Shown here: positions 10,737 to 24,240 of the stretch, one piece after another
Layout: every line of letters begins with the position of its first letter
Numbering within the stretch: the first letter of the stretch is position 1
NCBI RefSeq assembly: GCF_000284035.1
Contig: NC_016887.1
Coordinates: forward strand, 1,674,001 to 1,738,000
From: Nocardia cyriacigeorgica GUH-2
GTDB taxonomy: Bacteria; Actinomycetota; Actinomycetes; Mycobacteriales; Mycobacteriaceae
DNA length: 64,000 nt
Direction of reading: 5' to 3'
The notes under the pieces: model-generated
Told to the model about the DNA's origin: nothing
Seen by the model: only the letters and a program-made list of their open reading frames with translations
Database searches by the model: none
Made by a program: the position numbers and the translations under genes

Positions 10737-11603
10737 ATGGGAATCAGCTCGTCGCTCGGCCCGATACGCGAGGTCGATCTGCCGGCCGGCCGCATCCGCT
10801 ACCACGAAACCGGTGAGGGCCCGCACGTCGTCTTCGTGCACGGTTTGCTGGTCAACGCCGATCTGTGGCGCAAGGTCGTGCCGACGGTCGCGGCCGCCGG
10901 TTACCGCTGCCTGTCGCCGGATTGGCCGCTCGGCTCGCACACCCTCGCGATGCCCGCCGCCGATCTCACACCCGCCGGCGTCGCCGGCCTCATCGCAGCG
11001 TTCCTGGACCGACTCGACCTCACCGATGTCACGATCGTCGCCAACGACACCGGTGGCGCCATCACCCAGATCCTGATGACCCGTCATCCCGAGCGCATCG
11101 GTCGCGTCGTGCTGGCATCGGTCGACTGCTACGACAAGTTCCTGCCGCAGCCGTTCACCCTGCTCGGCACACTCGCCCATCTCCCCGGCACGGTGCGCCT
11201 CGCGACCGAACTACTGCGCGTGCGGGCCCTGCACCGGCTGCCGGTCGCCTTCGGCTGGGTGGTCAAACATCCCGTTCCCGTCGACATCGTGGACTCGTAC
11301 TTGCTGCCGAGTCGCACGTCGAAAGCCATCCGCGCTGATGTGCGCCGGTTTCTGAAATCCGCCCGCTCCCACTACACCTTGGAGGCGGCCACCCGGTTCC
11401 CGTCCGTCACCTTTCCGGTGCTGGTGGTCTGGGCCCGCGAGGAGAAGCTCTTCCCTGTCCCGCTCGCCGAACGCATGGTCCGCGAACTCCCGAACGCGAC
11501 ATTGCATCTCGTCGACGACGCCTACACCTTCCTTCCGGAAGATCAGCCCGAACAGCTGACCCGCCACATCCTCGAGTTCATGTGCGAACACGTGGTGCGG
11601 TAG
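10737..11603 (+). CDS. Alpha/beta hydrolase with Asp-type nucleophile elbow
   Basis: 288 residues; ATG at 10737 preceded by AAAGGGGAG. The oxyanion region is VFVHGLLVNADLW. The nucleophile elbow reads VANDTGGAITQ, with Asp where esterases have Ser (GxSxG), as in haloalkane dehalogenases and epoxide hydrolases. At the C-terminus the usual catalytic-His segment reads DDAYTFLPEDQPEQL, with no His at the expected place. The fold is clear, but the reaction is uncertain and possibly non-canonical. It stands alone after the inverted repeat at 10680-10700 and is followed by a convergent terminator, so it is a single-gene unit, probably under a dedicated repressor. Confidence 0.88.
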   Translation: MGISSSLGPIREVDLPAGRIRYHETGEGPHVVFVHGLLVNADLWRKVVPTVAAAGYRCLSPDWPLGSHTLAMPAADLTPAGVAGLIAAFLDRLDLTDVTIVANDTGGAITQILMTRHPERIGRVVLASVDCYDKFLPQPFTLLGTLAHLPGTVRLATELLRVRALHRLPVAFGWVVKHPVPVDIVDSYLLPSRTSKAIRADVRRFLKSARSHYTLEAATRFPSVTFPVLVVWAREEKLFPVPLAERMVRELPNATLHLVDDAYTFLPEDQPEQLTRHILEFMCEHVVR

Positions 11604-11617
11604 ACGAGGTTCATCGG

Positions 11618-11665
11618 GAGCCGGCCGAAGGCGTCAGGTGCGAGTTACGCCTGCGTGGCCGGCTC
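11618..11665. terminator. Bidirectional stem-loop between convergent genes
   Basis: GAGCCGGCC (11618-11626) pairs with GGCCGGCTC (11657-11665). Nested inside, AGGCGT (11629-11634) pairs with ACGCCT (11647-11652). It sits between the ends of the hydrolase (11603) and the convergent toxin-locus gene (11664), touching the latter's stop codon. There is no T tract, as is usual in high-GC actinobacteria. Confidence 0.6.
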
Positions 11666-12854
11666 ACCGGTGATCGGCGGGCCAGTGGTATTCGACCTGC
11701 TGATCGTCGATAGCTACGCCCTGCCTGCGGAGGCTGTCCACCACCTGCACGGTGATATGGCGCGGCGGCCGGTAGTGCGTGCTGTGATCGGAGATCACCC
11801 GGATCACCCCGAACGAGGCGGCCAGCTCACCGGCCCCGGCCGACGGCGCTCCGCCCAGGAAGCTGGAGCGGTGGAACTTGCCGAGGATGTGGTGCGGTGA
11901 GGAGTAGAGGACCCCGTCGGCGTCCATCACGAAAATCGCCCGCCCACCCTGCGGAGTCCACAGCGTGCGCGCGGCCGCGGTATCGAAGAGCTGGCCGCGG
12001 CTGTCGTAGAGGCGGCCGTCGCGAATGTGCAGGCGATACGGTTGCCGCTCCTGTTCATCCAGGTATGTCACCTGACTGCCGTTCCAGCGCCGGTTCCCCG
12101 GCAGATCCTCGCCGACGAACTCGGGCTGAATCGGGGTCGTGCGGTACCGCCCACCCGCCCCGTTCGCCGCCGGCAGCAGAGCGGTGACCTGCCGCGGCTC
12201 GAGATCGGTGCATTCGATCAGTTCCCTCAGCACGTCCTCGGCCGCCCGATCCCGGGTGGTGGTGAGAATCGCGATACTGCTGGAATCCGGCCAGTACGGT
12301 GCAACGAACCCGACCTCGGCCCCAGACCGCAACTGCAGCAACAGGAATTCTTGCTGAGAATCCGTGCGCCGCTGAAAACTCCGCCCGAGAACCTGCTCGA
12401 TCCGCCACACCGGACGGTGCGACACCGCGATGACGACACCGTTCACGAAGTCCTCGAACCTGTCCTCCGGCAACCACCGAAACGGCGGCTCCGGCCACGG
12501 CCGCATCCCATCCAGCCGCTCGACGACGGCCCCCAGAAACCGCCGGAATTCCGCTTCCCCGTGGTTGCTCGGAATCGCGGATGTCAGTTGATCCCCGGAC
12601 GCCAACCCCGCGACGAGCGCCTCATAGACCTCCTCCGGGTTCGCCCCCAGATACGGCCGCACCAGGACGTTGTCCGCGATCTTCCGCACCGTATGCGGCG
12701 ACGCGAGATCGTCGAACTGCACGCTGTACAGCACCGCATTGATGATGTGGCTGCTATCCACCCGTGGTCCTTCCCCCGTGCTTGGCGGCAACGCATAGCC
12801 CGTCGATAATCGGGAGCTCGCCCCAGGATCCGACCAGCGTTGTGCGGCATTCAT
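11664..12854 (-). CDS. Toxin-locus accessory protein with polymorphic-toxin-associated C-terminal module
   Basis: 396 residues, not assigned to a named family. The start ATG at 12854 overlaps the stop of the upstream gene (ATGA). The first 200 residues are helical, with a PWPEPPFRWLPED segment. The last 110 residues (LYDSRGQLFDT, GRAIFVMDADGVLYSS, GKFHRSSFLGGAPSAGAGEL, HYRPPRHITVQVVDSL) match a module I recall at the ends of many bacterial polymorphic toxin-locus proteins. It has no signal peptide or membrane segment. It is the third gene of the toxin operon (18776 to 11664), so an immunity or accessory function is inferred. It could instead be a second effector. Confidence 0.7.
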   Translation of the reverse strand: MNAAQRWSDPGASSRLSTGYALPPSTGEGPRVDSSHIINAVLYSVQFDDLASPHTVRKIADNVLVRPYLGANPEEVYEALVAGLASGDQLTSAIPSNHGEAEFRRFLGAVVERLDGMRPWPEPPFRWLPEDRFEDFVNGVVIAVSHRPVWRIEQVLGRSFQRRTDSQQEFLLLQLRSGAEVGFVAPYWPDSSSIAILTTTRDRAAEDVLRELIECTDLEPRQVTALLPAANGAGGRYRTTPIQPEFVGEDLPGNRRWNGSQVTYLDEQERQPYRLHIRDGRLYDSRGQLFDTAAARTLWTPQGGRAIFVMDADGVLYSSPHHILGKFHRSSFLGGAPSAGAGELAASFGVIRVISDHSTHYRPPRHITVQVVDSLRRQGVAIDDQQVEYHWPADHR

Positions 12855-13660
12855 TCGTTGGCAGCCTCACGCAGCTCGGCCAGCGACGGCGCGATGCCTT
12901 CCGGCGCATCGGGTTCGATCCAACCGGAGTACTCGTCGTAGGGGAAACTGCGGCAGTAGCGGATCGCGTCGACGGGGTGGCGTCGCTCTGCGAAGCACCT
13001 GCTGAGCCGGATCAGCCACAGACCTCGCCCGTTGATGCCCTCCAGTCCGGCATACCGGAGCGGCAGGTAGCCCGCCGCCTGCTCGGTCGGCGACGCCCAG
13101 AGGAACCCGACGACTTCCCCGTTCTTGGTGACCTCGAGAAAATGGACGGGTGTCGACGTCTCACCTGCATAGGTCGGAGGGTTGGCAACATGTGGTGCAC
13201 TCCAGTGCCTGTCAGGGCCCGTCGGCGTTCCGTCCGGAAAGATGTCGTCCTGGACCAGTGGGCCCGGACCCATCGGAGGGCCTTCAGGATTGAGCTGGTC
13301 CCACAGCCCCTGTATGGAATTCGCCTGCTGCACGACAGCTCCGGCAGGAACTCCGCCGCAACGGGGATCCTCCGGATATCCGATCCAGTGGCGGATGGCT
13401 TGTTCCGCGCTAAGTGAATTCCGGTGGTTCTCGAGAAAGCGTTCCTCCCAGAACTCCGCGCATGTGAGATTGTCGGGGTCGGCGGAAACTCTGCGAATAT
13501 AGCCAGCGGCCTCGACGCCCATGCCGGCCCACAGATATCCAATCAACACCCCCTGTCGGATAATCGGAAGGTAGATAACCGGCCGTCGCGTCCATGCCTC
13601 GTATGTGTTCGAGAACCGCGGCGGAGGAAACGTTGGAGAATTCTGCTCGTGATCTTCCAT
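12851..13660 (-). CDS. Putative immunity protein with internal duplication
   Basis: 269 residues directly downstream of the toxin gene and overlapping the next gene by ATGA. AGGAGC lies a few bases before the ATG at 13660. Two related segments are visible: YLPIIRQGVLIGYLWAGMGV then EAAGYIRR near residues 30-58, and FLEVTKNGEVVGFLWASPTE then QAAGYLPL near 175-205. The protein is thus a tandem repeat of one small alpha/beta domain. There is no signal peptide. Location right after a polymorphic toxin C-terminus is the classical place for an immunity gene, which is the basis for the call. Its first part is more AT-rich than the neighbouring core genes, like the toxin tip. Confidence 0.65.
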   Translation of the reverse strand: MEDHEQNSPTFPPPRFSNTYEAWTRRPVIYLPIIRQGVLIGYLWAGMGVEAAGYIRRVSADPDNLTCAEFWEERFLENHRNSLSAEQAIRHWIGYPEDPRCGGVPAGAVVQQANSIQGLWDQLNPEGPPMGPGPLVQDDIFPDGTPTGPDRHWSAPHVANPPTYAGETSTPVHFLEVTKNGEVVGFLWASPTEQAAGYLPLRYAGLEGINGRGLWLIRLSRCFAERRHPVDAIRYCRSFPYDEYSGWIEPDAPEGIAPSLAELREAANE

Positions 13661-13706
13661 GTCAGAGCTCCTAATTAAAGAGGTGAAAATTTGGTTTCGT
13701 TTGTTT

Positions 13707-18776
<5,070 letters not shown>

Positions 18777-18908
18777 CCCGGCGCCCTCCCGTCTCGTTTT
18801 CGGCCAAGAACCTATCGACACAGACATAGACGTGGCGAATCAGGTTTCGGTTCCATCCGATCGCGGGCGAGTTGCCGATCGCGGTTGATCTGGAGTTCAC
18901 TCGGCACC

Positions 18909-19511
18909 ATGCCGCGACGCAGTCAGGAGGATCGGTCCCGGGCCACCAGGATGGCCTTGGAGCAGGCCGGGCTGCGGCTGTTCACCGAGAAGGGATTCGC
19001 CGCCACCTCGGCGGAGGAACTGGTGAGCGCGGCGGGGGTGACGCGCGGTGCCCTGCATCATCACTACGGCGACAAGCGCGGGCTGTTCCTCGCGGTGCTC
19101 GAGCAGCTGGAGATCGACGCGACGGCCGAGGTCACCCAGGCGATCGCGGCGGTCGACCCGGACGACCTGCTGACGACCATGGCCACCGGCCTGGCCACCT
19201 TCCTGGAGATCTGCCGGCGACCGTCCATGGTCCGCATCGCGCTCTCCGACGCCCCTGCGGTGCTTGGCTGGCAGGCCTGGCGGGAATTCGAGGCGAAGCA
19301 CGGACTCGGGGTGATCATCGACCAGCTCGAGCGCGCGCGGGCCGCCGGCCTGGTCGCCGAGGTCCCGGTGCGGGTGCTGGCGCAGCTGATCTTGAGTGCG
19401 GTGGCCGAGTCGGGCCTGATCGTCGCACACGCCGACGACCCGGACGCCGCGCGAATGCAGGCGCAGCAGTCGCTGATGATGTTGGTCGCGGGCATCCTGC
19501 GGACCGGGTGA
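18909..19511 (+). CDS. TetR/AcrR family transcriptional regulator
   Basis: 200 residues from ATG 18909. The N-terminal helix-turn-helix is typical (LFTEKGFAATSAEELVSAAG, then VTRGALHHHYGDKRGLFLAV). The C-terminal ligand/dimer domain is of the common actinobacterial type with LRIALSDAPAVLGW-like helices. A longer frame opens to 18615 but overlaps the toxin promoter region on the other strand. It is divergent from the toxin gene (start 18776), with 132 bases between, and 49 bases before recO. The target could be itself, the toxin operon or a distant gene; I saw no clear operator. Confidence 0.9.
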   Translation: MPRRSQEDRSRATRMALEQAGLRLFTEKGFAATSAEELVSAAGVTRGALHHHYGDKRGLFLAVLEQLEIDATAEVTQAIAAVDPDDLLTTMATGLATFLEICRRPSMVRIALSDAPAVLGWQAWREFEAKHGLGVIIDQLERARAAGLVAEVPVRVLAQLILSAVAESGLIVAHADDPDAARMQAQQSLMMLVAGILRTG

Positions 19512-19560
19512 GCGGCCGTGCCTGATGCCTGCTGTCACCCATTCGTGAAAGACTGAGCAC

Positions 19561-20340
19561 GTGCGTTTGTACCGTGACCATGCCGTCGTACTCCGCCAGC
19601 ACAAGCTGGGCGAAGCCGACCGCATCGTCACATTGCTGACCAGGCAGAACGGTCTCGTTCGCGCGGTCGCCAAGGGTGTGCGGCGGACGAAATCGCGCTT
19701 CGGCGCCCGGCTGGAACCGTTCGCCTACATCGATGTGCAGCTGCATCCCGGGCGCAATCTCGACACCATCACCCAGGTGCACACGGTGGAGGCCAACGCG
19801 GCGGGCATCATCGACGACTACGGCCGCTACACCACCGCCTGCGCGGTCCTGGAAACCGCCGAACGACTGGCCGGGGAGGAACGCGCTCCCGCCGCCCGCC
19901 TGCACATCCTCACCGCAGGCGCCCTGCGCGCGATCGCGGCCGGCCAGCGCCCGCATGAGCTGGTTCTCGACGCATTCCTGTTGCGCGCCATGGGTTTCGC
20001 CGGTTGGGCGCCCGCGCTTGACGAATGCGCCCGCTGCGCCACACCCGGCCCGCATCGCGCCTTCCATGTGGCCGCCGGTGGCGCGGTGTGCGTGCACTGC
20101 CGTCCCCCCGGTGCGGCGACGCCCGGCCCCGGGGTGCTCGATCTGATGATCGCCCTGCATCGCGGCGAATGGGATTTCGTCGACACCGTCCCCGACGCCA
20201 CCCGCCGCCAGGCCAGCGGTCTGATCGCGGCGCATCTGCAATGGCATCTCGAGCGGCAGCTGCGGACGTTGCCGCTGATCGAACGGTCCCGCCCGGCGAG
20301 TGCCAGCGCACTCGCCTCCTCCGGCGACCGGGCCGGCTGA
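19561..20340 (+). CDS. recO: DNA repair protein RecO
   Basis: 259 residues, GTG start. The N-terminal OB fold begins LYRDHAVVLRQHKLGEADRI, followed by VTLLTRQNGLVRAVAKGVRR. The C-terminal part has a CARC...CVHC zinc-type pair (near residues 158-182). RecO anneals SSB-coated single-stranded DNA and loads RecA in the RecFOR pathway. It is followed by uppS 89 bases later, the standard actinobacterial pairing (Rv2362c-Rv2361c). Confidence 0.96.
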   Translation: MRLYRDHAVVLRQHKLGEADRIVTLLTRQNGLVRAVAKGVRRTKSRFGARLEPFAYIDVQLHPGRNLDTITQVHTVEANAAGIIDDYGRYTTACAVLETAERLAGEERAPAARLHILTAGALRAIAAGQRPHELVLDAFLLRAMGFAGWAPALDECARCATPGPHRAFHVAAGGAVCVHCRPPGAATPGPGVLDLMIALHRGEWDFVDTVPDATRRQASGLIAAHLQWHLERQLRTLPLIERSRPASASALASSGDRAG

Positions 20341-20429
20341 GCGCGCCGTCGACCGTCGTGCACCACACCGACCGGTCGGCTACCCGAACGCGATGACGTC
20401 GCGTTCACGGCATCGGGCAGGATAGACCC

Positions 20430-21251
20430 GTGATCCTCCGCCGAGACTCCTCCGCCGGTCCGGGCAACGCTGTCCGGCCGGGGGAAACCCGCGCTGTTCG
20501 CCCGCCCTCGCCGCATCCGTCCGGGGCGCGTCCGCCGCAGCTGCCGCCGGAGTTGGTGCCCAACCACGTTGCCCTGGTGATGGACGGCAACGGCCGCTGG
20601 GCGCAGGAGCGTGGTCTGCCGCGCACCGCCGGGCACGAACGCGGCGAAGCGGTGCTGATGGACACCGTCGAGGGATGCATCGAGATCGGGGTCAAGTGGC
20701 TGTCGGCCTACGCGTTCTCCACCGAGAACTGGCGGCGCAGCCCCGACGAGGTGCGGTTCCTGATGGGCTTCAACCGTGACGTCATCCGCCGTCGCCGTGA
20801 CGAGATGCACGAGATGGGCGTGCGGGTGCGCTGGGCCGGGCGGCGCCCGCGGCTGTGGCGCAGCGTGATCAAGGAGCTCGAGACCGCGCAGGAGCTGACC
20901 AAGGACAACACCGTGATGACGCTGACCATGTGCGTCAACTACGGTGGCCGAGCCGAAATCGCCGACGCCGCACGGGAGATCGCGCGCCGGGTGGCGGCGG
21001 GCGAGATCGATCCGGAGAAGGTCGACGAGGCGACGGTGGCCCGCTACCTCGACGAACCCGATATGCCCGATGTGGACTTGTTCTTGCGTCCGTCCGGGGA
21101 GTTCCGCAGTTCGAACTTCCTGCTCTGGCAGTCGGCGTACGCGGAGTTCGTCTACCAGGACACCCTGTTCCCCGATTTCGATCGCCGCAACCTCTGGGAA
21201 GCCTGCCTCGAGTACGCCAAGCGCGACCGCCGCTTCGGTGGCACCAAATGA
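20430..21251 (+). CDS. uppS: Isoprenyl transferase (long-chain cis-polyprenyl diphosphate synthase)
   Basis: 273 residues, GTG start at 20430. The first 45 residues are Pro-rich. The UPP synthase signature [14 protein letters not shown] contains the catalytic Asp, and the C-terminal signature reads [20 protein letters not shown] then YAEF. Gene order (recO-uppS) matches Rv2361c, the Z-decaprenyl diphosphate synthase making the lipid carrier for peptidoglycan and arabinogalactan. The P-S-G-E-F-R-S spelling, where many family members have T-S-G-E-x-R-L, is a minor variation. The stop lies 11 bases before the preferred start of the next gene, and an ATGA overlap start is also possible. Confidence 0.95.
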   Translation: MILRRDSSAGPGNAVRPGETRAVRPPSPHPSGARPPQLPPELVPNHVALVMDGNGRWAQERGLPRTAGHERGEAVLMDTVEGCIEIGVKWLSAYAFSTENWRRSPDEVRFLMGFNRDVIRRRRDEMHEMGVRVRWAGRRPRLWRSVIKELETAQELTKDNTVMTLTMCVNYGGRAEIADAAREIARRVAAGEIDPEKVDEATVARYLDEPDMPDVDLFLRPSGEFRSSNFLLWQSAYAEFVYQDTLFPDFDRRNLWEACLEYAKRDRRFGGTK

Positions 21252-21262
21252 CCGGAGGGGAT

Positions 21263-21673
21263 ATGGATTCCGCACTCGAGCCCGACCTGGAATTGCAGGC
21301 CAGGGCCGGCGCGTGCCTGTCGATGTACGACATCGACGTGCGCGTCGACAACGACGGTTCGCTGCGTTTCGACTACGAGGGCGCGCTGTGCTCGCTGGGC
21401 GCGGTGAACCTCACCACCGGCCTGGACGTGCTGACGCTGACCTGCGTGCTGGCCTGGGATCGGCCGCTCAAACCGCAGCTGCACAAGCGCGTCGCCGAAC
21501 GCAACAGCACCTTGCAGTTCGGTTCGATCGTGGTGATCGGGCACGGCAAGCTCGCCGATATCGTGCTGCGCTACACCTTCCCCGCGGCCGGGCTCGACGA
21601 TAACGCGCTGGCCACCATGCTGCTGCTGGTGCTGTCGGGAGCGGGGCAGGCGCGGCAGGGTCTGTTGCCCTGA
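21263..21673 (+). CDS. Conserved small protein downstream of uppS (Rv2360c position)
   Basis: 136 residues if the ATG at 21263 is used, preceded by GGAGGGG; an ATG at 21248 that overlaps the uppS stop (ATGA) would add five residues. Acidic alpha/beta protein (YDIDVRVDNDGSLRFDYEGA, LTLTCVLAWDRPL) ending in a hydrophobic helix. The shape resembles YbjN/type III chaperone-like folds, only as a guess. It has no signal peptide or catalytic motif. The conserved position after uppS suggests a cell-envelope or housekeeping link. It is convergent with the TetR gene, with 7 bases between them. Confidence 0.8.
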   Translation: MDSALEPDLELQARAGACLSMYDIDVRVDNDGSLRFDYEGALCSLGAVNLTTGLDVLTLTCVLAWDRPLKPQLHKRVAERNSTLQFGSIVVIGHGKLADIVLRYTFPAAGLDDNALATMLLLVLSGAGQARQGLLP

Positions 21674-21680
21674 GTCGAAC

Positions 21681-22286
21681 TCAGTTCTGTTGCGGTCCGA
21701 ACGGCAACAGCGCCGCCACCCCGCGCACGGCGACCTTCGGGTCGAAATCGCCGATGATCAACTGTTGCAACAGGAATCCGGGCAGGATGCCGAACAGTGC
21801 GACGGCGGTCGCGTCGATGTCGGTGTCTTCGGGTAGCCAGCCGGCCTCGACCATGCGGCCGATGTACTCGGTCCACATATCGCGAATACCGAGTATCGCC
21901 TTGCGCACATAGACGGCGGCGTCGGGGTCGACCAGCGCCAGCGCCCATGCCTGTGGCGCCAGCCGCAGCCTGCCCTCGGGCCCGGTCTGCGGCATGAGCC
22001 ATTCGAGCAGGTGCTCGGCGACCTCGGCGGGGGTGGGCAGCGGGTCGCGGCGCACCGCCTCGGCCATCCAGGTCCGCACATCGACGGTCGCATTGGACGC
22101 CAGGGCCGCGACCAGCTCATCCTTGCTCTTGAAGTAGCGGTATACCGCGCCCGCGGAGAGCCCGGATTCGGCGAAGACGTCCTGCATGGACGTGTTGTAG
22201 AACCCCTTGCGGGAGAAGCAGCGCTGCGCGGCGACGAGGATCTGCTGCCTGCGGCGTTCCAGGTGTTCTTCGCTGACTCGGGGCAT
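21681..22286 (-). CDS. TetR family regulator of the adjacent membrane protein
   Basis: 201 residues, ATG at 22286. The N-terminal HTH reads AQRCFSRKGFYNTSMQDVFA then ESGLSAGAVYRYFKSKDELV. Divergent from the membrane-protein gene at 22388, with only 101 bases between that contain a near-perfect inverted repeat (22300-22313) beside a TTGACA box. This is the standard arrangement of a TetR repressor controlling its own gene and a divergent transporter-like gene. The inducer is unknown. Confidence 0.93.
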   Translation of the reverse strand: MPRVSEEHLERRRQQILVAAQRCFSRKGFYNTSMQDVFAESGLSAGAVYRYFKSKDELVAALASNATVDVRTWMAEAVRRDPLPTPAEVAEHLLEWLMPQTGPEGRLRLAPQAWALALVDPDAAVYVRKAILGIRDMWTEYIGRMVEAGWLPEDTDIDATAVALFGILPGFLLQQLIIGDFDPKVAVRGVAALLPFGPQQN

Positions 22287-22299
22287 GAGCCCAAAGTAA

Positions 22300-22320
22300 A
22301 ACGAATATCCGTTCTTGACA
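22300..22320 (+). promoter_or_regulatory. Candidate TetR operator next to a -35 box
   Basis: AACGAAT and ATCCGTT (22300-22313) form a 7+7 inverted repeat with one mismatch, and TTGACA follows at 22315-22320. The site lies 14 bases upstream of the TetR start and 75 bases upstream of the membrane-protein ATG, so binding could block both promoters. Confidence 0.5.
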
Positions 22321-22387
22321 AGTTCGGCACCCGGTGGGACCGTAAGGGCACCAAAGAGAACGAACCTCCGATTTACAGGAGAACGTC

Positions 22388-23362
22388 ATGAACATCACCC
22401 AGCGCGCCGTAGCCATCGGGGCCGGCGCGGCCCTGATCCAAGCGCTGATGGTGATCGCCTTTGCCTGGCCCGCAGCCAATATGGCGCCGCGGGATCTCCC
22501 GGTGGCGGTGACGGGCCCGCAGGCGGCGATGGTCGCCGAACGGCTGGCCGCACACGACCCCGACGCCTTCGAGATCACCACGACGTCCGATGAGAACGCT
22601 GCCCGCGCCGCGATCACCGATCGGGAGGTCTACGGCGCGATCGTCACAGGCGGGGGAGCGCCGCGGGTGCTCGTCGCCTCCGGTGCCAGCCCGGCCGTCG
22701 CCCAGCAATTGACGCAGGTCGCGCAGCAGATGTCCGGCGTTCCGGCGGCCGCGGTGGAGGATCTGGTCGCCGCCGACCCCGATGATCCCCGTGGCATCGG
22801 ATTCGGTGCGATGGCGCTGCCGCTGGTGATGTCGGGTATCGCCGCGGGTGTGCTGCTGACGCTGCTGGTGCCGTCGGCGATGGGCCGGCTGACCGGACTG
22901 CTGAGCTTCGCGGTGGCCGGCGGGCTGCTGAGCATGGTGATCGTGCAGGGCTGGTTGTCGCTGATCCCGGGCAATTACCTGGTGCTGTCCGCGGTGGCCG
23001 GGCTGGTGTCGTTCGCAGTGGCGGGCACCGTCGCCGGTCTCGCGACGGTGATCGGCCGCGCGGGCATCGGCATCGCCGCGCTGACCATGCTGCTGATCGG
23101 CAACCCGTTCTCCGCCGCCACCTCCGCCCCGGAACTGCTGCCGCAGCCGTGGGGCGCCATCGGTCAGCTGCTGCCGCCCGGCGCGGCCGCGTCGCTGCTG
23201 CGCTCGGTGGCCTTCTTCGACGGTGCCGGTGCCACCGGCCCGCTGGTGGTGCTGCTGGTGTGGGCCGGTGTGGCGGTGGCGCTGCTGGCCGTCGGTGCAA
23301 TCCGCGAACGGCGCAGCTCCGATGCGCAGGCCTCCGCGCCGGTTCCCGCGATGGCGGGTTAG
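22388..23362 (+). CDS. Polytopic membrane protein, ABC-2/YhgE-Pip-like
   Basis: 324 residues; ATG preceded by AGGAGAA. One N-terminal membrane segment (GAGAALIQALMVIAFAW) is followed by an extracytoplasmic domain of about 110 residues (PVAVTGPQ, VYGAIVTGGG), then five or six membrane helices and a short charged tail. This one-TM, loop, then multi-TM plan is that of ABC-2 permease/YhgE-Pip-type proteins, which act in export or envelope functions, but no ATPase gene is adjacent. Control by the divergent TetR suggests an inducible efflux or stress function (inference). Confidence 0.8.
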   Translation: MNITQRAVAIGAGAALIQALMVIAFAWPAANMAPRDLPVAVTGPQAAMVAERLAAHDPDAFEITTTSDENAARAAITDREVYGAIVTGGGAPRVLVASGASPAVAQQLTQVAQQMSGVPAAAVEDLVAADPDDPRGIGFGAMALPLVMSGIAAGVLLTLLVPSAMGRLTGLLSFAVAGGLLSMVIVQGWLSLIPGNYLVLSAVAGLVSFAVAGTVAGLATVIGRAGIGIAALTMLLIGNPFSAATSAPELLPQPWGAIGQLLPPGAAASLLRSVAFFDGAGATGPLVVLLVWAGVAVALLAVGAIRERRSSDAQASAPVPAMAG

Positions 23363-23382
23363 CGCCGCACTTCAGCAAGCAG

Positions 23383-23411
23383 GGCCGTCACCGGTTCGTC
23401 CGGTGACGGCC
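23383..23411. terminator. Bidirectional stem-loop
   Basis: GGCCGTCACCGG (23383-23394) pairs perfectly with CCGGTGACGGCC (23400-23411) around TTCGT. It lies between the convergent membrane-protein gene and zur. Confidence 0.75.
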
Positions 23412-23425
23412 TTCTGCTGCGAAAT

Positions 23426-23854
23426 TCAGCTGCGCGATTCGTCCGCGCAGGACCGGCAGGTCCCGAAGATTTCCAGCGTGTGGCTGATGTCGGTGAAACC
23501 GTGCTTGTCGGCGACGGATTCGGCCCAGGCCTCCACCGTCGGGCCCTCGACCTCGATGGTGCGCCCGCAGCGACGGCACACCAGGTGGTGATGATGGCCG
23601 GTGGAGCACTGCCGGTAGATGGACTCACCGGAGTCGGTGCGCAGGACGTCGACCATGCCGGCGTCGGCCAGCGACTGGAGGGTGCGGTAGACGGTGGTCA
23701 GGCCGATGCCTTCGCCGCGGCGGCGCAGTTCGTCGTGCAACTCCTGGGCGGACCGGAATTCCTCGATATCGCCGAGGAGCGCGGCGATCGCGCTGCGCTG
23801 GCGGGTACTGCGGATACCCACCGGCTTCTGCGAAACGACCAACTTGTCCGACAC
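23426..23854 (-). CDS. zur: Fur-family zinc uptake regulator Zur (FurB)
   Basis: 142 residues from GTG 23854, which has GGAGGAAGG just upstream and lies 2 bases after the smtB stop. The longer open frame to 24043 overlaps smtB. Fur features are the winged helix (QELHDELRRRGEGIGLTTVY), the HHHHLVCRRCG metal region and a second Cys pair FGTCRSC near the C-terminus, the structural zinc site. Zur represses zinc uptake and paralogous ribosomal protein genes when zinc is plentiful. The smtB-zur operon is the mycobacterial Rv2358-Rv2359 arrangement, in which SmtB also controls zur. Confidence 0.93.
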   Translation of the reverse strand: MSDKLVVSQKPVGIRSTRQRSAIAALLGDIEEFRSAQELHDELRRRGEGIGLTTVYRTLQSLADAGMVDVLRTDSGESIYRQCSTGHHHHLVCRRCGRTIEVEGPTVEAWAESVADKHGFTDISHTLEIFGTCRSCADESRS

Positions 23855-23856
23855 GA

Positions 23857-24207
23857 TCAACCTTCCTCCACGTGCGCGACGGCATCGACGACGATATGGG
23901 CCAGATGGTCGTCGACGAGTTCGTAGAGCACCTCGCGTCCCGAACGTTCGCCGTGCACCACACCTGCCGATTTGAGAATGCGCAGGTGCTGGCTGACCAG
24001 CGGCTGTGTGACGCCGAGCGCGTCGACCAACTCGTGCACGCAACGCGGCGACTCCCGCAGTTGTAGCACGATCGCGATGCGAACGGGGGCGGCGAGTGCG
24101 CGCAGCAGTTCTCCGGCGTCCTCGAGGACGGTCCGGGTGGGGACCGGCGCGGGAGCGGGGGACCGATACGGGTTGTGCGGGTGAGCGGTGGCCGTCTCGG
24201 CAGTCAT
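23857..24207 (-). CDS. smtB: ArsR/SmtB-family zinc-sensing repressor
   Basis: 116 residues. Winged HTH with LRALAAPVRIAIVLQL, then VTQPLVSQHLRILKSAGVV. The last helix holds Asp99, His101, His112 and Glu115, with spacing (2, 11, 3) identical to the alpha-5 zinc site of SmtB, so zinc sensing is well supported. First gene of the smtB-zur operon and divergent from glyS. An inverted repeat 34 bases upstream of its start is a likely operator for autoregulation. Confidence 0.95.
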   Translation of the reverse strand: MTAETATAHPHNPYRSPAPAPVPTRTVLEDAGELLRALAAPVRIAIVLQLRESPRCVHELVDALGVTQPLVSQHLRILKSAGVVHGERSGREVLYELVDDHLAHIVVDAVAHVEEG

Positions 24208-24240
24208 CGAACCATCTCCTTATTGGAAAGCGATCCCATT

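Noticed and set aside
18777..18827. Upstream extension of the toxin to an ATG at 18827
   Set aside because: No Shine-Dalgarno and a divergent N-terminus; GTG 18776 has GGGAGGG and begins the conserved domain directly.
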